Assembly: GCA_017854255.1 (NCBI GenBank)
Contig: JAFMIA010000003.1
Span: 1 to 64,000, forward strand
Source: Pseudomonadales bacterium
GTDB lineage: Bacteria; Pseudomonadota; Gammaproteobacteria; Pseudomonadales; Azotimanducaceae
Direction: 5' to 3'
Length of the DNA: 64,000 nucleotides
The notes beneath the pieces were generated by a model. That model was not told the DNA's origin and made no database searches. It saw only the letters and a list, made by a program, of their open reading frames with translations. The stretch's first letter is position 1. Each line of letters opens with the position of its first letter. The position numbers and the translations under genes were made by a program. This document shows, one piece after another, positions 28,836 to 38,945 of the stretch.

Positions 28836-31515
28836 CCCGGATCTTGCGGCACTCACTGACGCGGTTTCTGGGAGCAAGACCCCATTACCCCTGCTAAAGG
28901 CGGCACTCGCTGATTTCCGAGCGCATCAGCACACCGACTTTGCGAATGGGACCAGCGTTACCCAGCTGATCACCGCAAGGGCTGCCTTTATCGATCATAT
29001 TCTGAGCCTTTGCTGGCAACGATTCAGTTGGGATGAAAATCTATCCAGCCTTAGAAAAAGTCGGATTTCTTTGGTTGCCGTTGGCGGTTACGGGCGTCGT
29101 GAACTCTTGCCCAACTCCGACATCGACCTGCTGATTCTCATCGAACGGGCCAACGCGCAACACCATAGCTCGAACATTCAATCCTTTCTTGCCCTGCTTT
29201 GGGATATTGGTTTGGAAGTTGGGCACAGCGTTCGTTCTGTTAAAGAGTCTCTTCACCAAGCTGCGCACGATGTAACCATCATGACCGCCTTACTCGATGC
29301 AAGAGCAATCTGTGGCGCGCCTTACCTGCTGCAACAGTTGCGCTTAAAGTTACGATCCAAAACCGGCTGGAAAACCAAAAGCTTCTTCCAAGCAAAATAT
29401 GCCGAACAGCAAGACCGACATGCCAAGTCCAACCACACCGAATACAGCCTGGAGCCCAATTTAAAAACGGCGCCCGGCGGACTGCGCGATATCCAGACGA
29501 TCTTATGGATCGCACAATTTCACCATCAAACCAGCGCGCTCAACGCTTTAGTTGACGAAAAATTTTTGGAACTGGAAGAAGCCAATAAAATCCTCGATGC
29601 CCGCGAATTCCTGTGGAAGATCAGGTTTGTGCTGCACGATCTCCTTGAGCGCGATGAAAACCGGTTGTTTTTTGACAATCAGAAAAAAGTAGCCTTTGCA
29701 CTAGGCTATCGGGATGACGCGCAACTGGCGGTTGAGCAATTCATGCAGGACTACTATCGATTTGCAAAGTCTGTGAGCACCATCAATGAGATCATCCTGC
29801 AGGATTTCGATGAGCAAGTCGTTCAGGGTGGCCGACGTGCCAAGCCCATTAAAATCAACGAGCGATTTCAAACCAACAACCACTATTTGGAAGTTACCCA
29901 ACCCGATATTTTCGAGCGCAACCCCGAGGCGCTACTTGAGATGTTCGTCATTCTGGGCGAAACACCCGAGCTTAAAGGCATTCGAGCGAGCACCATCAGG
30001 CAAGCCCAAACCTCAGCCGCACGAATCGATGATGCCTTCAGACAGAGCGAACTCGCAACAACCTTGTTTTTGAATCTGCTGCGAGTCGAGCACCATCTTT
30101 TTTCCCAACTTAGGCGCATGAATCGCTATGGTATTCTGGGGGCCTACTTGCCCGAATTCGAACGCGTTGTGGGTCAAATGCAGTTCGATTTATTTCACAT
30201 TTATACGGTTGATGCGCATACCCTGCAGGTCGTTCGCAACATGCGCCGCTTCCGTTACAAAAATCAGCAACAAGAGTTCCCGATCGCCGCGCACATCCAT
30301 CATCGTTTACCGAAAATCGAATTACTCTACATTGCTGGCTTTTTCCACGACCTTGCAAAAGGCAAAGGAGGCGATCACTCCGAGCTGGGTATTGAAATCG
30401 CCAGCGCCTTCTGCGCCCGCCACCAATTGGGGACTTGGGATACCAATTTGGTTTGCTGGCTGGTCAAAAACCACCTTCTCATGTCGACGACAGCCCAACG
30501 CAAAGATATTTTCGACCCGGATGTGGTCCGAGACTTTGCGGAACAAATGGGGGACCAGGTGAGACTCGATTACCTCTACGCCCTGACGGTTGCGGACATC
30601 AATGCCACCAACCCAACGCTTTGGAATAGCTGGCGCGACGCCTTAATGAGCCAACTCTATCTCGAGACGAAACGAGTCCTACGACTTGGCGTTGACAATA
30701 TGATCGATCGAGAAGACTACTTAGCACAAGTGCAATTGCGCGCGAGCGCCAAGCTCACAGCCAAGGGCATCGCGCTCGAGCGTGTGCGGTCTCTATGGGA
30801 AGGGTTAGACGATGACTACTTCCTACGCGAATCAGAGCTCAACATCATTAACCATACCGAATCACTCGATGCTTATGATCCTGCAACTGGACCACTCATT
30901 CTCATCGAAGACAGCCAATCACGGCTCACAACCGATTCCGGCGTGACCCATATTTTTATTCATCTGCCATCAGATCAACCGCTATTTTTCGCCATTGTGT
31001 CTGCCTTTGATCAGCTCGGTATGAACATTGTTGATGCGCGCATTCCAGGCAACACGAAAGGTCGCACAGACTACACTTTTGACGTGCTCGAGACCCAACC
31101 GCTGAGTCAGCAGAGCCGAGAAAACAGACTCAATCGTGTTCGCCAAACGATTAACCAGGCAATCACGGCAGGCGATGACTTTAAAGTTTCCGCCCGACGA
31201 ACGCCCAGAATTTTAAAAGAATTCAACGCTCGAACCCAAATTTCGATCGACTCCCGCGCCAATGAAACCTTCACCCTGCTTGAAGTCGTTGCCGCAGATC
31301 GACCTGGATTACTGGCGAAGCTCGCCCGCGTTTTTCAGTCCCACCACATTCAGATTCAGGCCGCAAAAATCACGACCCTCGGTGAGCGCGTTGAGGACGT
31401 CTTCCATATTGTGAACAAAAATGGGTTGCCAATGAATGACCCTGATGCTGAAGCCCAACTCTCAAAGGCGATTCAAGCGGAACTCGACCAGCACATTCAA
31501 AGGTTTTCTGCATGA
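28810..31515 (+). CDS. glnD: Bifunctional PII uridylyltransferase/uridylyl-removing enzyme
   Basis: About 900 residues, the normal GlnD size. Domains in order: nucleotidyltransferase (GGYGRRELLPNSDIDLLIL), a linker helical domain, HD hydrolase (FFHDLAKGKGGDHSELG) and two C-terminal ACT domains (IFIHLPSDQPLFFAIVSAF and LLEVVAADRPGLLAKLA). It modifies PII in response to glutamine. The frame opens at ATG 28786, but the ATG pair at 28810/28813 gives a more typical N-terminus; the gene overlaps map either way. Confidence 0.96.
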   Translation: MMTSLELVSPDLAALTDAVSGSKTPLPLLKAALADFRAHQHTDFANGTSVTQLITARAAFIDHILSLCWQRFSWDENLSSLRKSRISLVAVGGYGRRELLPNSDIDLLILIERANAQHHSSNIQSFLALLWDIGLEVGHSVRSVKESLHQAAHDVTIMTALLDARAICGAPYLLQQLRLKLRSKTGWKTKSFFQAKYAEQQDRHAKSNHTEYSLEPNLKTAPGGLRDIQTILWIAQFHHQTSALNALVDEKFLELEEANKILDAREFLWKIRFVLHDLLERDENRLFFDNQKKVAFALGYRDDAQLAVEQFMQDYYRFAKSVSTINEIILQDFDEQVVQGGRRAKPIKINERFQTNNHYLEVTQPDIFERNPEALLEMFVILGETPELKGIRASTIRQAQTSAARIDDAFRQSELATTLFLNLLRVEHHLFSQLRRMNRYGILGAYLPEFERVVGQMQFDLFHIYTVDAHTLQVVRNMRRFRYKNQQQEFPIAAHIHHRLPKIELLYIAGFFHDLAKGKGGDHSELGIEIASAFCARHQLGTWDTNLVCWLVKNHLLMSTTAQRKDIFDPDVVRDFAEQMGDQVRLDYLYALTVADINATNPTLWNSWRDALMSQLYLETKRVLRLGVDNMIDREDYLAQVQLRASAKLTAKGIALERVRSLWEGLDDDYFLRESELNIINHTESLDAYDPATGPLILIEDSQSRLTTDSGVTHIFIHLPSDQPLFFAIVSAFDQLGMNIVDARIPGNTKGRTDYTFDVLETQPLSQQSRENRLNRVRQTINQAITAGDDFKVSARRTPRILKEFNARTQISIDSRANETFTLLEVVAADRPGLLAKLARVFQSHHIQIQAAKITTLGERVEDVFHIVNKNGLPMNDPDAEAQLSKAIQAELDQHIQRFSA

Positions 31516-32711
31516 ACCCCAATTTAGCCCGATTAAATCCCTACCCCTTCGATCGGTTGAACCAGTTGTTGAAGTCGGTGCAACCCGCTGACCAACGCTT
31601 CATTTCTCTTGCTATGGGTGAGCCACAACATGAACCCCCTGATTTCATTATCGCGTTTTTAAAACAAGGCGACATGGCAAAGCAAAGCTTAAAGACCTAT
31701 CCGCCAACCAAAGGCACGGACCAACTTCGTCAGGCCATAGCGGGGTTTCTCCAAAACCGTTTTTCACCCGCTCATCCTGACCCGGATCATCAGATATTGC
31801 CGGTTAACGGAACCCGTGAAGCCTTATTTGCCGTCGCACAGGCTTTGAGTCGGCCCCTTACAAAGCCGCTGACCTTGCTGCCAAATCCCTTTTACCAAAT
31901 TTATGAAGGCGCTGCCCTGCTGGCAGGCACCACACCCCATTACCTCGACTGTCCTGCCAGCCAGGGTTTTAAACCCAATTTTAGCGAAATCGATGACGAG
32001 ACCTGGGCCCGCGTGGGAATGGTGTACCTGTGTAATCCCGGCAATCCACATGGCGCCTTGATGACCGAGCAAGATCTGCAAAGCCTCATTCGCACCGCGA
32101 TAGAGCATGACGTGATCCTTATCGCTGACGAATGCTACTCCGAGATTTATGCCGACGAAGCCGCGCCACCGGTGGGTCTTTTGCAGGCCGCAGCCGCCAT
32201 GGGCAATACCGACTTTAAGCAATGCCTTGCCTTTAATAGCTTATCAAAACGTTCAAACCTGCCTGGACTGCGGTCAGGCTATGCCGCTGGTGATGCCGAC
32301 CTAATAAGACAATTTTTGCTGTACCGGACCTATCATGGCAGCGCGATGCCGGTGCATACGCAAAAACTGAGCGCGTTGGCTTGGTCGGACGAAGCCCACG
32401 TTATCGATAATCGCGCCTTGTATCGAACTAAAACCCAAGCGTTCATACAGACTCTCGCACCTGTTTGGCCGATCACGGCCCCCGCCGCAAGCTTCTATTT
32501 ATGGCCTGAAACCCCCATCGATGACGAAGAGTTTACGCAGAACCTCATGCGGCTCTGCAACATTAAGGTGTTACCGGGCCAATATTTGTCCCGGGAGGTC
32601 AACGGCCTAAACCCCGGAGCAGGACGTGTTCGAATTGCCCTGGTTGCCGAGCAAGCCGCCTGTATTGAGGCCGCCGAGCGAATCAAAGCGTGTTTTCAGG
32701 CGCTTGGCTGA
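31512..32711 (+). CDS. dapC: Succinyldiaminopimelate transaminase
   Basis: A 399-residue fold-type I aminotransferase. The PLP lysine is in NSLSKRSNLPGLRSGY; other conserved parts are YLCNPGNPHG and ADECYSEIY. The DapC assignment rests on similarity to the Pseudomonas-type enzyme (start NLARLNPYPFDRLNQLL) and on the direct dapD and dapE neighbours. It makes N-succinyl-LL-DAP. It overlaps glnD by 4 bp. Confidence 0.94.
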   Translation: MNPNLARLNPYPFDRLNQLLKSVQPADQRFISLAMGEPQHEPPDFIIAFLKQGDMAKQSLKTYPPTKGTDQLRQAIAGFLQNRFSPAHPDPDHQILPVNGTREALFAVAQALSRPLTKPLTLLPNPFYQIYEGAALLAGTTPHYLDCPASQGFKPNFSEIDDETWARVGMVYLCNPGNPHGALMTEQDLQSLIRTAIEHDVILIADECYSEIYADEAAPPVGLLQAAAAMGNTDFKQCLAFNSLSKRSNLPGLRSGYAAGDADLIRQFLLYRTYHGSAMPVHTQKLSALAWSDEAHVIDNRALYRTKTQAFIQTLAPVWPITAPAASFYLWPETPIDDEEFTQNLMRLCNIKVLPGQYLSREVNGLNPGAGRVRIALVAEQAACIEAAERIKACFQALG

Positions 32712-32778
32712 AAGTTCGGGTGAAACCAGTCATAATCCTGTCCTTTGGCAGCAAGCGCCCTGAGTCGTTGGAGACATT

Positions 32779-33795
32779 ATGTTCAGTATTGGAATTGGGA
32801 TCGGAACAAAAAACGCAAACGATGACTGGCTTGAGGTCTTTTATCCTCGCCCACTGTTGCAACCCAGCCCGGACTTAATCGAAAGCTTCGGCCAGATCGT
32901 TGATTTCTCAGCAAGCGAAGGCCTGTTCCCCCTCGATGAGGCGGCGCGTGCGGCTTTATGCACTTGCATTGAGCAGCCAGAGCAACTTGCCTTACTCAAA
33001 GCCCTGCAAAACAGCCAAAAGCCGTGTGTCCTGACCTGGCTAAAAACCGACGGTCCGATTACATCGACTCCCGCGGCCTATCTGAAGCTTCATTTGCTAT
33101 CCCACGGCTTAACGCGACCCAACAGTCTGAATCTAGACGGCATTTATGCTGCACTGCCCAATATCGCCTGGACCTCAGAGGGCCCTATGGCAATCTCAGC
33201 GCTGCCCGATGCGATGTTATTGGCCCGCGTCGAGGGACGCCATTTAGAGGTCACAAGCCTCGATAAATTTCCCAAACTTACCAACTATGTCGTGCCCGAC
33301 GGCGTGCGAATCGCCGATTCGGCAAGAGTCCGTCTGGGCGCTTATCTCGGTGCGGGCACGACTGTCATGCACGAGGGTTTTGTTAATTTTAATGCTGGGA
33401 CGGAAGGGCCCAACATGGTCGAAGGCAGAATCTCACAGGGCGTCTTTGTCGCCAAAGGCACTGATCTTGGTGGCAGTGCCTCTACAGCCGGCACCTTGTC
33501 TGGGGGCGGTAATCATGTCATCACCATCGGCGAGGATTGTTTGATCAGCGCCAATGCTGGAACCGGCATCTCGCTGGGTGATCGTTGCACCATCGAAGCG
33601 GGCCTGTATATTACACCCGGCACTCAGGTCAGTCTGCTGGATGAACACGGCGAAACGGTTAAAAGGCTCAAAGCGCGAGAACTCAACGGGCAAAGTGATT
33701 TACTGTTTATCCGTCATTCTCAAACTGGCGTGGTGCAATGCCGAACCAATCGCCAAGCCATCGCCTTAAACGCCCAACTCCATCAACACAATTAA
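32779..33795 (+). CDS. dapD: Tetrahydrodipicolinate N-succinyltransferase
   Basis: A 338-residue DapD of the longer, Pseudomonas/actinobacterial type rather than the 274-residue E. coli type. The C-terminal half is a left-handed beta-helix (VRLGAYLGAGTTVMHEGFVNFNAGTEG, GVFVAKGTDLGGSASTAGTLSGGG, ISLGDRCTIEAGLYITPGT). It succinylates tetrahydrodipicolinate in lysine/DAP synthesis. It lies between dapC and dapE. Confidence 0.95.
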   Translation: MFSIGIGIGTKNANDDWLEVFYPRPLLQPSPDLIESFGQIVDFSASEGLFPLDEAARAALCTCIEQPEQLALLKALQNSQKPCVLTWLKTDGPITSTPAAYLKLHLLSHGLTRPNSLNLDGIYAALPNIAWTSEGPMAISALPDAMLLARVEGRHLEVTSLDKFPKLTNYVVPDGVRIADSARVRLGAYLGAGTTVMHEGFVNFNAGTEGPNMVEGRISQGVFVAKGTDLGGSASTAGTLSGGGNHVITIGEDCLISANAGTGISLGDRCTIEAGLYITPGTQVSLLDEHGETVKRLKARELNGQSDLLFIRHSQTGVVQCRTNRQAIALNAQLHQHN

Positions 33796-33799
33796 CCGG

Positions 33800-34969
33800 A
33801 TGACGAATTCCATCGAACCCATTGACGACACCGAAACGCTGGCCCTGGCCCAAGCGTTGATTACAAAACCTTCTGTTTCACCAAAGGATGAAGGCTGCCA
33901 GGCCCTCATGATTGAGCGCCTGACGGCGATGGGTTTTGATATCACCCCCATGCCCTTTGCCGATGTCGAGAATTTTTGGGCCCTCAAGGACAGTGGCATA
34001 CCGGGTCCAACCCTGGTTTTTGCCGGACACACCGACGTGGTCCCAGCGGGGCCCTTGACGGACTGGACCTTTCCGCCTTTTGCGGCGACGGTATCCGATG
34101 GCTGGTTATACGGTCGCGGCAGCGCTGACATGAAATCGGCCTTAGCCGCCATGATCATTGCCTGTGAGCGATTTATCCACCAACAAGGTACTTTCACTGG
34201 CAAGATTGGCTTTCTCATCACAAGCGATGAAGAGGCCGCAGCAAAGCATGGCACCGTGCGCGTGATGCAAGCCCTTGCCGATGCTCAGATTCATTTCGAT
34301 TACTGTGTTGTCGGCGAACCTTCAAGCTCGCAAACCTTGGGCGATATGATTCGAGTTGGTCGTCGCGGTTCATTGAACGCCCATCTTGTGATTCGAGGCA
34401 AGTCAGGCCACGTGGCCTATCCAGACACCCTCATAAACCCAATCCATCAGGCCATGCCAGCCATTAACGCCTTGGCCTGCAAACAATGGGATCAGGGCAA
34501 CGACTTCTTTCCGGCAACCACCTTCCAAGTCTCCAATTTCAACGCGGGTGTGGGTGTCCAAAATGTTGTGCCCGGTGATGCCCAGATCGAATTCAACTTC
34601 CGCTACTCATCTGCCTCAACCCAGGCTGGGCTGATTGCCCAAACGGAAGCGATTTTGGACGCACACGGTCTCGACTTCGAAATCCAATGGTCGCTCTCAG
34701 GTGAGCCCTTTTTGACCGAAAAGGGACGGCTCATCGATGCAGCCGTTGCTACCTTAAGAGCCATCACTGGCCAAGAGGTCATCCTATCCACTGGCGGGGG
34801 CACCTCTGATGGACGATTTATCGCGCCCTACGGCATTGAGCTCATTGAACTGGGACTGGTTAATAAAACCATTCACAAGGTCAACGAACGCGTTCGCGTT
34901 GGGGATCTTGCGGTGCTCACAACCATTTACACCGACCTGTTAGTTCGTTTGCTGGGCAATCATGACTAA
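33800..34969 (+). CDS. dapE: Succinyl-diaminopimelate desuccinylase
   Basis: A 389-residue M20 dizinc hydrolase. Ligands: His in FAGHTDVVPAGP, Asp in YGRGSADMKSALAA, catalytic Glu-Glu in TSDEEAAAKHG, Glu in CVVGEPSS and a C-terminal His in NKTIHKVNERV. STGGGTSDGRFI is the DapE substrate loop. It completes a dapC-dapD-dapE run. It starts 4 bp after dapD and overlaps the next gene by 8 bp. Confidence 0.97.
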   Translation: MTNSIEPIDDTETLALAQALITKPSVSPKDEGCQALMIERLTAMGFDITPMPFADVENFWALKDSGIPGPTLVFAGHTDVVPAGPLTDWTFPPFAATVSDGWLYGRGSADMKSALAAMIIACERFIHQQGTFTGKIGFLITSDEEAAAKHGTVRVMQALADAQIHFDYCVVGEPSSSQTLGDMIRVGRRGSLNAHLVIRGKSGHVAYPDTLINPIHQAMPAINALACKQWDQGNDFFPATTFQVSNFNAGVGVQNVVPGDAQIEFNFRYSSASTQAGLIAQTEAILDAHGLDFEIQWSLSGEPFLTEKGRLIDAAVATLRAITGQEVILSTGGGTSDGRFIAPYGIELIELGLVNKTIHKVNERVRVGDLAVLTTIYTDLLVRLLGNHD

Positions 34970-35342
34970 GACCCGCTATCCAGATCTTGAAATTTATATT
35001 AAGGCGCCTGAACTGGACCTTGTTGCCGATACCATCACGGCAATCTTAGGCCCCGTCAGCTGGTCAAAAACGCCGAGCCTGTATCAAGGCTTGGCCACAA
35101 CCGATCAGGGCAGCAGTGAAGTAATTCTGCAAACCCGGGCCTATAAAGCCTTTACCAGCATCTGGCTTAAAGCCAATATATCGACTTGGGACACCGACCT
35201 TGATTTTGCGCTCGCGCTGAGCGCGCAACTCTCAAACGAAATCCGCTGCAGCATTGATTCCTGGCAGGAGCAAGAAGGCGACGCGCCGGATCTTTGGTGG
35301 CGCATCCTTGATGGTGCTCAAAAGAAAGTCCAATGGGGTTGA
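34962..35342 (+). CDS. Hypothetical protein between dapE and gspN
   Basis: A 126-residue cytoplasmic-looking protein with no signal peptide or membrane segment. I do not recognise a domain. It is acidic in its C-terminal third and ends with EGDAPDLWWRILDGAQKKVQWG. Two features support it as a real gene: it overlaps dapE by 8 bp and gspN by 10 bp in the same direction, and its codon use looks like its neighbours. I recall similar small proteins downstream of dapE in other marine gammaproteobacteria, but cannot verify this. Confidence 0.7.
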   Translation: MTKTRYPDLEIYIKAPELDLVADTITAILGPVSWSKTPSLYQGLATTDQGSSEVILQTRAYKAFTSIWLKANISTWDTDLDFALALSAQLSNEIRCSIDSWQEQEGDAPDLWWRILDGAQKKVQWG

Positions 35343-36082
35343 TCCGTTGGGGGATAACCGGGCTGCTAGCCTTGGTCATAGCCCTCGTCGCGACCGCCTG
35401 GTTTCTGCCCGCAAGCCTTGCCTTTCGACTCATTGAGCCAAGCCTTACTTTGCCAACGGATATTAAGGTTGCCCTGCCCCGAGGGTCCCTTAGAGCCGGT
35501 CATGTGCTGGTACAGTTTCGAGGCTTTCCGCCATCACGCGTATCTTGGCAGTTGCAATGGCCCAGTTTTTCCCTGGGTACCATGACATTCTTCCAAACAA
35601 TGAGCATTGTTGGGCCCGGTCATCAGATCACCGGCAGACTCGGGATCATACCGGGCCAAAAAATTCTAATGATAGAAAATCTCAGCGGTGAAATTAACAG
35701 CAGTGACATTAACCAACTCGCAAGCGTCTACGGACATCAGTTTTCAGGATCGGTAACACTCAAAAACGGCTCTGCTAAGGCCTCCGCGGAATGCTTAACC
35801 GATTTCGCAGGCGATTTGGTTTGGTCAGGCGGCCGAATCGCACTCAATGGTTTTAATGGCGTTGCCCAGTACCAACTGCCCCCGCTACAGGCCAAACTCA
35901 ACGTTGAAGCTTGCTCGCCAGCCCTCAACCTCACTCGGGACTCGGACTATCTGGCGCGTTTTGTGCTGAGTCTCGACGGTTGGTTCAGCGCCGAATTACA
36001 GCCCCGGTTGCTCGTGCTCGCGCAGGTTCCTGGGGCCATGCAACTCACGCAGCCACTGCTGTTTGAAGAAAAAATCCTGTAA
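35333..36082 (+). CDS. gspN: Type II secretion system protein N (GspN-like)
   Basis: A 249-residue protein with one N-terminal membrane segment (LIRWGITGLLALVIALVATAWFLPASLAF) and a beta-rich periplasmic part, as in GspN. The VSWQLQWPSF stretch and the AxxExLxxFxGDLVWSGG motif fit the family. GspN is an accessory part of the secretin-side assembly of type II secretion. It comes directly before gspC. The call leans partly on this neighbour. Confidence 0.75.
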   Translation: MGLIRWGITGLLALVIALVATAWFLPASLAFRLIEPSLTLPTDIKVALPRGSLRAGHVLVQFRGFPPSRVSWQLQWPSFSLGTMTFFQTMSIVGPGHQITGRLGIIPGQKILMIENLSGEINSSDINQLASVYGHQFSGSVTLKNGSAKASAECLTDFAGDLVWSGGRIALNGFNGVAQYQLPPLQAKLNVEACSPALNLTRDSDYLARFVLSLDGWFSAELQPRLLVLAQVPGAMQLTQPLLFEEKIL

Positions 36083-36112
36083 CCTTACGAAAACACAATC
36101 GCTTAAGTCTCC

Positions 36113-37006
36113 ATGGGTCAATTCAATCTCGAAAGCTTCCGAAAACCGGTGTCTTTAGGCGTCTTGTTCATGCTGGGTGCCTGGACTATTTATCTCGTGG
36201 TTGAAAATGTGTTTTTTTATCTGGATGCAGATTTAGCAGCGACGGTCTCTGAGCCTTCCGAATCTGTCCAAAGCCCTGCGTCGACCGTTGCCGGCACCGG
36301 GCCAAGTCAAGCCACACGCCAACTTTTTGGCCGCGTCGACGACAATCAACCCGAACAAGTTGTGAGTGCACCAACCACCCGCCTCAACCTCGAGCTTCAG
36401 GGCGTTTTCTTAAGTGATGTACCTAGCACCTCAAGCGCAATCGTCGCTGAGCGCGGCAAGGACGGCAAACTGTATCTCGTTGGTGACAAACTACCGGGAA
36501 ACAGTGTCCTACATTCGGTTGAATCCGATCACATCCTCTTGCGTCGCGGTGCAAGGCTCGAGAAGTTACTCTTTATCACGAAGCGCCTGAACATTAAGGC
36601 CTCGAGCACGGCGTCTACTCGCGCCAAAGATCGCGGCCGTAAAACGGCATCAAATACGCGCCAACCCGCCCAAGCGCCACAAGCGGGCTCATCCAGCGCT
36701 GGGTCAACAATCCTGAGTCAGGTCCGAGACCGACTACAACGCAACCCCCAGGCCGTCCTCAAGGAATATGGTCTAAGCGCTGTTGCCCCTGGTAGTAGCC
36801 AAGGTTATAAGGTCGATACGGCGCATCCGGCACTCAATAACACGGGTTTGCAACCTGGCGATCGCGTCGTATCGGTGAATGGCGCGCCCCTAGGCGTCGC
36901 CATGAACGACGCCAGATTAATCGATCAAGCCCGTGCAGCGGGCCGAGTTCGGGTCGAAGTCGAACGCGGCGGCAGACGCTTTTTCCTCACGATTCCGATA
37001 CCCTAA
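36113..37006 (+). CDS. gspC: Type II secretion system protein C (GspC), PDZ type
   Basis: A 297-residue inner-membrane protein. It has an N-terminal membrane segment (GVLFMLGAWTIYLVVENVFFYL), then a homology region (LFGRVDD ... LNLELQGVFLSDVPSTSSAIVAE ... VGDKLPGNSVLHSVESDHILLRR), a Ser/Thr/Lys linker and a C-terminal PDZ domain (NTGLQPGDRVVSVNGAPLG). GspC links the secretin to the inner-membrane platform. The next gene is gspD. Confidence 0.9.
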   Translation: MGQFNLESFRKPVSLGVLFMLGAWTIYLVVENVFFYLDADLAATVSEPSESVQSPASTVAGTGPSQATRQLFGRVDDNQPEQVVSAPTTRLNLELQGVFLSDVPSTSSAIVAERGKDGKLYLVGDKLPGNSVLHSVESDHILLRRGARLEKLLFITKRLNIKASSTASTRAKDRGRKTASNTRQPAQAPQAGSSSAGSTILSQVRDRLQRNPQAVLKEYGLSAVAPGSSQGYKVDTAHPALNNTGLQPGDRVVSVNGAPLGVAMNDARLIDQARAAGRVRVEVERGGRRFFLTIPIP

Positions 37007-37055
37007 GCGAGCATGATCCAGTAAACTCAAACGCAAAGAGCGAACCGCAAACCTT

Positions 37056-38945
37056 ATGACTTTTGTTGCAAGAATCCTTTTCCTTCTGTGCTTAATGACA
37101 CCAGCAATGGCTCAGGCAGATGACAGCTGGAAGATCAATTTAAAGAATGCCGATATCCGGGAGTTTGTGACCCAAGTCTCGGCGATCACGGGCAAAAGCT
37201 TTATCATTGACCCCCGTGTAAAAGGCGATGTTACGGTTATCTCCAACGTCAACATGGATGAAGAATCGGTTTACCAACTCTTTCTCAGCGTGCTTCAGGT
37301 CCATGGCTTTGCAGCGGTTTCAGCAGGATCCGCCATCAAAATTGTTCAAACCGTCCTGGCAAAACAAAGCAGTAATCCCGACGACTTTGTCGATGATCTC
37401 GAATCCCAAGAACTGGTGACCCGCGTGATTACCGTCACCAATGCGCCATCAGAAGAAATGGTCAAGGTGCTGCGTCCACTGATCCCACAGTATGGTCACA
37501 TTGCCGCCTTAAGCGAGCCCAATGTGCTGATCATTAGCGATCATGCCTCCAACATTAACCGCTTGGTTGAAATCATTAATCGGGTCGACATCGCCGACAG
37601 TCTTGAAGTTGCCATTATCAACCTCAAAGAAGCCTGGGTTGAAGACATGGTTAAATTGCTCGAAGAGCTCGCGCCCGATCAAATCGGTAAAAGCGCTAAG
37701 GGTCCCAATCGGATCAGCATCGTGGCCAGCGAACGAACGAACAGCTTGGTGATTAAAGGTGAACGCTATACGCTCGCACGGGTTAAAGCGCTGGTTGATC
37801 AGCTTGATGTTCCTGCGAATCGATCAGGGACTATTAAAGTCATCCAGCTGTCGCACTCTGATGCGACCAAGATGGCGGAGATCCTGAGCAACTTGATCAG
37901 CAGCAAGAGCAAAAGCAGCGAAGACTCGATGGTTGAAGTCAGCATTCAGGCCGATGAAGCGATTAATGCCTTGGTCATTCGAGCCGACCCATCCAATATG
38001 ATCGATTTGATCGGCATCATTGAAAGCCTTGATGTCCGCCGAATGCAGGTCTTAATTGAAGCCGCCATTGTCGAGGTGACCTCAGATTTCAGCCAACAGT
38101 TGGGCAGCGAGCTCGCGGTTGGCGATGCCTCAACGGGTACAACGCCCCTGGGACTCACCGCCCCGAGCGGTACCTTGGCTCAAATTCTGCAAGGCCTGGC
38201 TGCCCCGAGCGGCCTCATTTCCCCCCCATCAAGCTTTGGAGAATCACCCCTCATTGCCGGCGGCAAGGTGTCGACAACCGGGACGAGCTTTGCGTTTATT
38301 GTGAAGGCCTTGGCCGCCAATAGTGATGTTAATTTGCTATCAACGCCGAGCATCACGACCATGGACAACGAAGAAGCTAAAATCGTTGTGGGTCAAAATG
38401 TCCCCTTCAGAACGGGCTCCACCGTCACGGGTAGTCAGGGTACAACCAATCCCTTCACCACCATTCAACGCGAAGATGTGGGGTTAACCCTTGAGGTAAC
38501 GCCGCACATCAATAGCGACAGCCTAGTCCGGCTTTTAATCCACCAGGAGGTCTCTGAGGTCGATGCCTCGAGCCTAACCGTGATTGGCTCCGAGGCTGCA
38601 GCCGACTTGATCACCAATAAACGAACCATCGATACCACCATTTTGGTCGAAAACGGGGAAGTCATTATTCTCGGCGGTTTGATTCGAGACAAAGAAACGC
38701 AAGCCGAGTCTCGTGTCCCCTTGCTCGGTAGCATCCCGGGACTTGGCGCGCTGTTTCGAAGTCGCACCAAAAATATCGAAAAACAGAATTTGTTAGTCTT
38801 TCTTAGACCCACGGTTTTAACCTCTGGAGCGGATGTCGCCGCGGCCTCTGAACGAAAATTTAATCGTATTTTTGAAGTTGAAATTGAAGGCAATGGCCGA
38901 AACACTGCCGAGCGTCTTTCCGATCTGCTAGATGGCAGGCTCTAG
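37056..38945 (+). CDS. gspD: Type II secretion system secretin (GspD)
   Basis: A 629-residue secretin. A signal peptide ends at MAQA; then come N0 (WKINLKNADIREFVTQVSAITGKSFIIDPRVKG) and N1-N3 domains with repeated LxxSxxTKMAEILSNLI-type folds. The secretin core has VNLLSTPSITTMDNEEAKIVVGQNVPF and NGEVIILGGLIRDKETQAESRVPLLGSIPGLGALFRS. It forms the outer-membrane channel. It overlaps plsB by 14 bp; no gspE-M genes follow. Confidence 0.95.
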   Translation: MTFVARILFLLCLMTPAMAQADDSWKINLKNADIREFVTQVSAITGKSFIIDPRVKGDVTVISNVNMDEESVYQLFLSVLQVHGFAAVSAGSAIKIVQTVLAKQSSNPDDFVDDLESQELVTRVITVTNAPSEEMVKVLRPLIPQYGHIAALSEPNVLIISDHASNINRLVEIINRVDIADSLEVAIINLKEAWVEDMVKLLEELAPDQIGKSAKGPNRISIVASERTNSLVIKGERYTLARVKALVDQLDVPANRSGTIKVIQLSHSDATKMAEILSNLISSKSKSSEDSMVEVSIQADEAINALVIRADPSNMIDLIGIIESLDVRRMQVLIEAAIVEVTSDFSQQLGSELAVGDASTGTTPLGLTAPSGTLAQILQGLAAPSGLISPPSSFGESPLIAGGKVSTTGTSFAFIVKALAANSDVNLLSTPSITTMDNEEAKIVVGQNVPFRTGSTVTGSQGTTNPFTTIQREDVGLTLEVTPHINSDSLVRLLIHQEVSEVDASSLTVIGSEAAADLITNKRTIDTTILVENGEVIILGGLIRDKETQAESRVPLLGSIPGLGALFRSRTKNIEKQNLLVFLRPTVLTSGADVAAASERKFNRIFEVEIEGNGRNTAERLSDLLDGRL

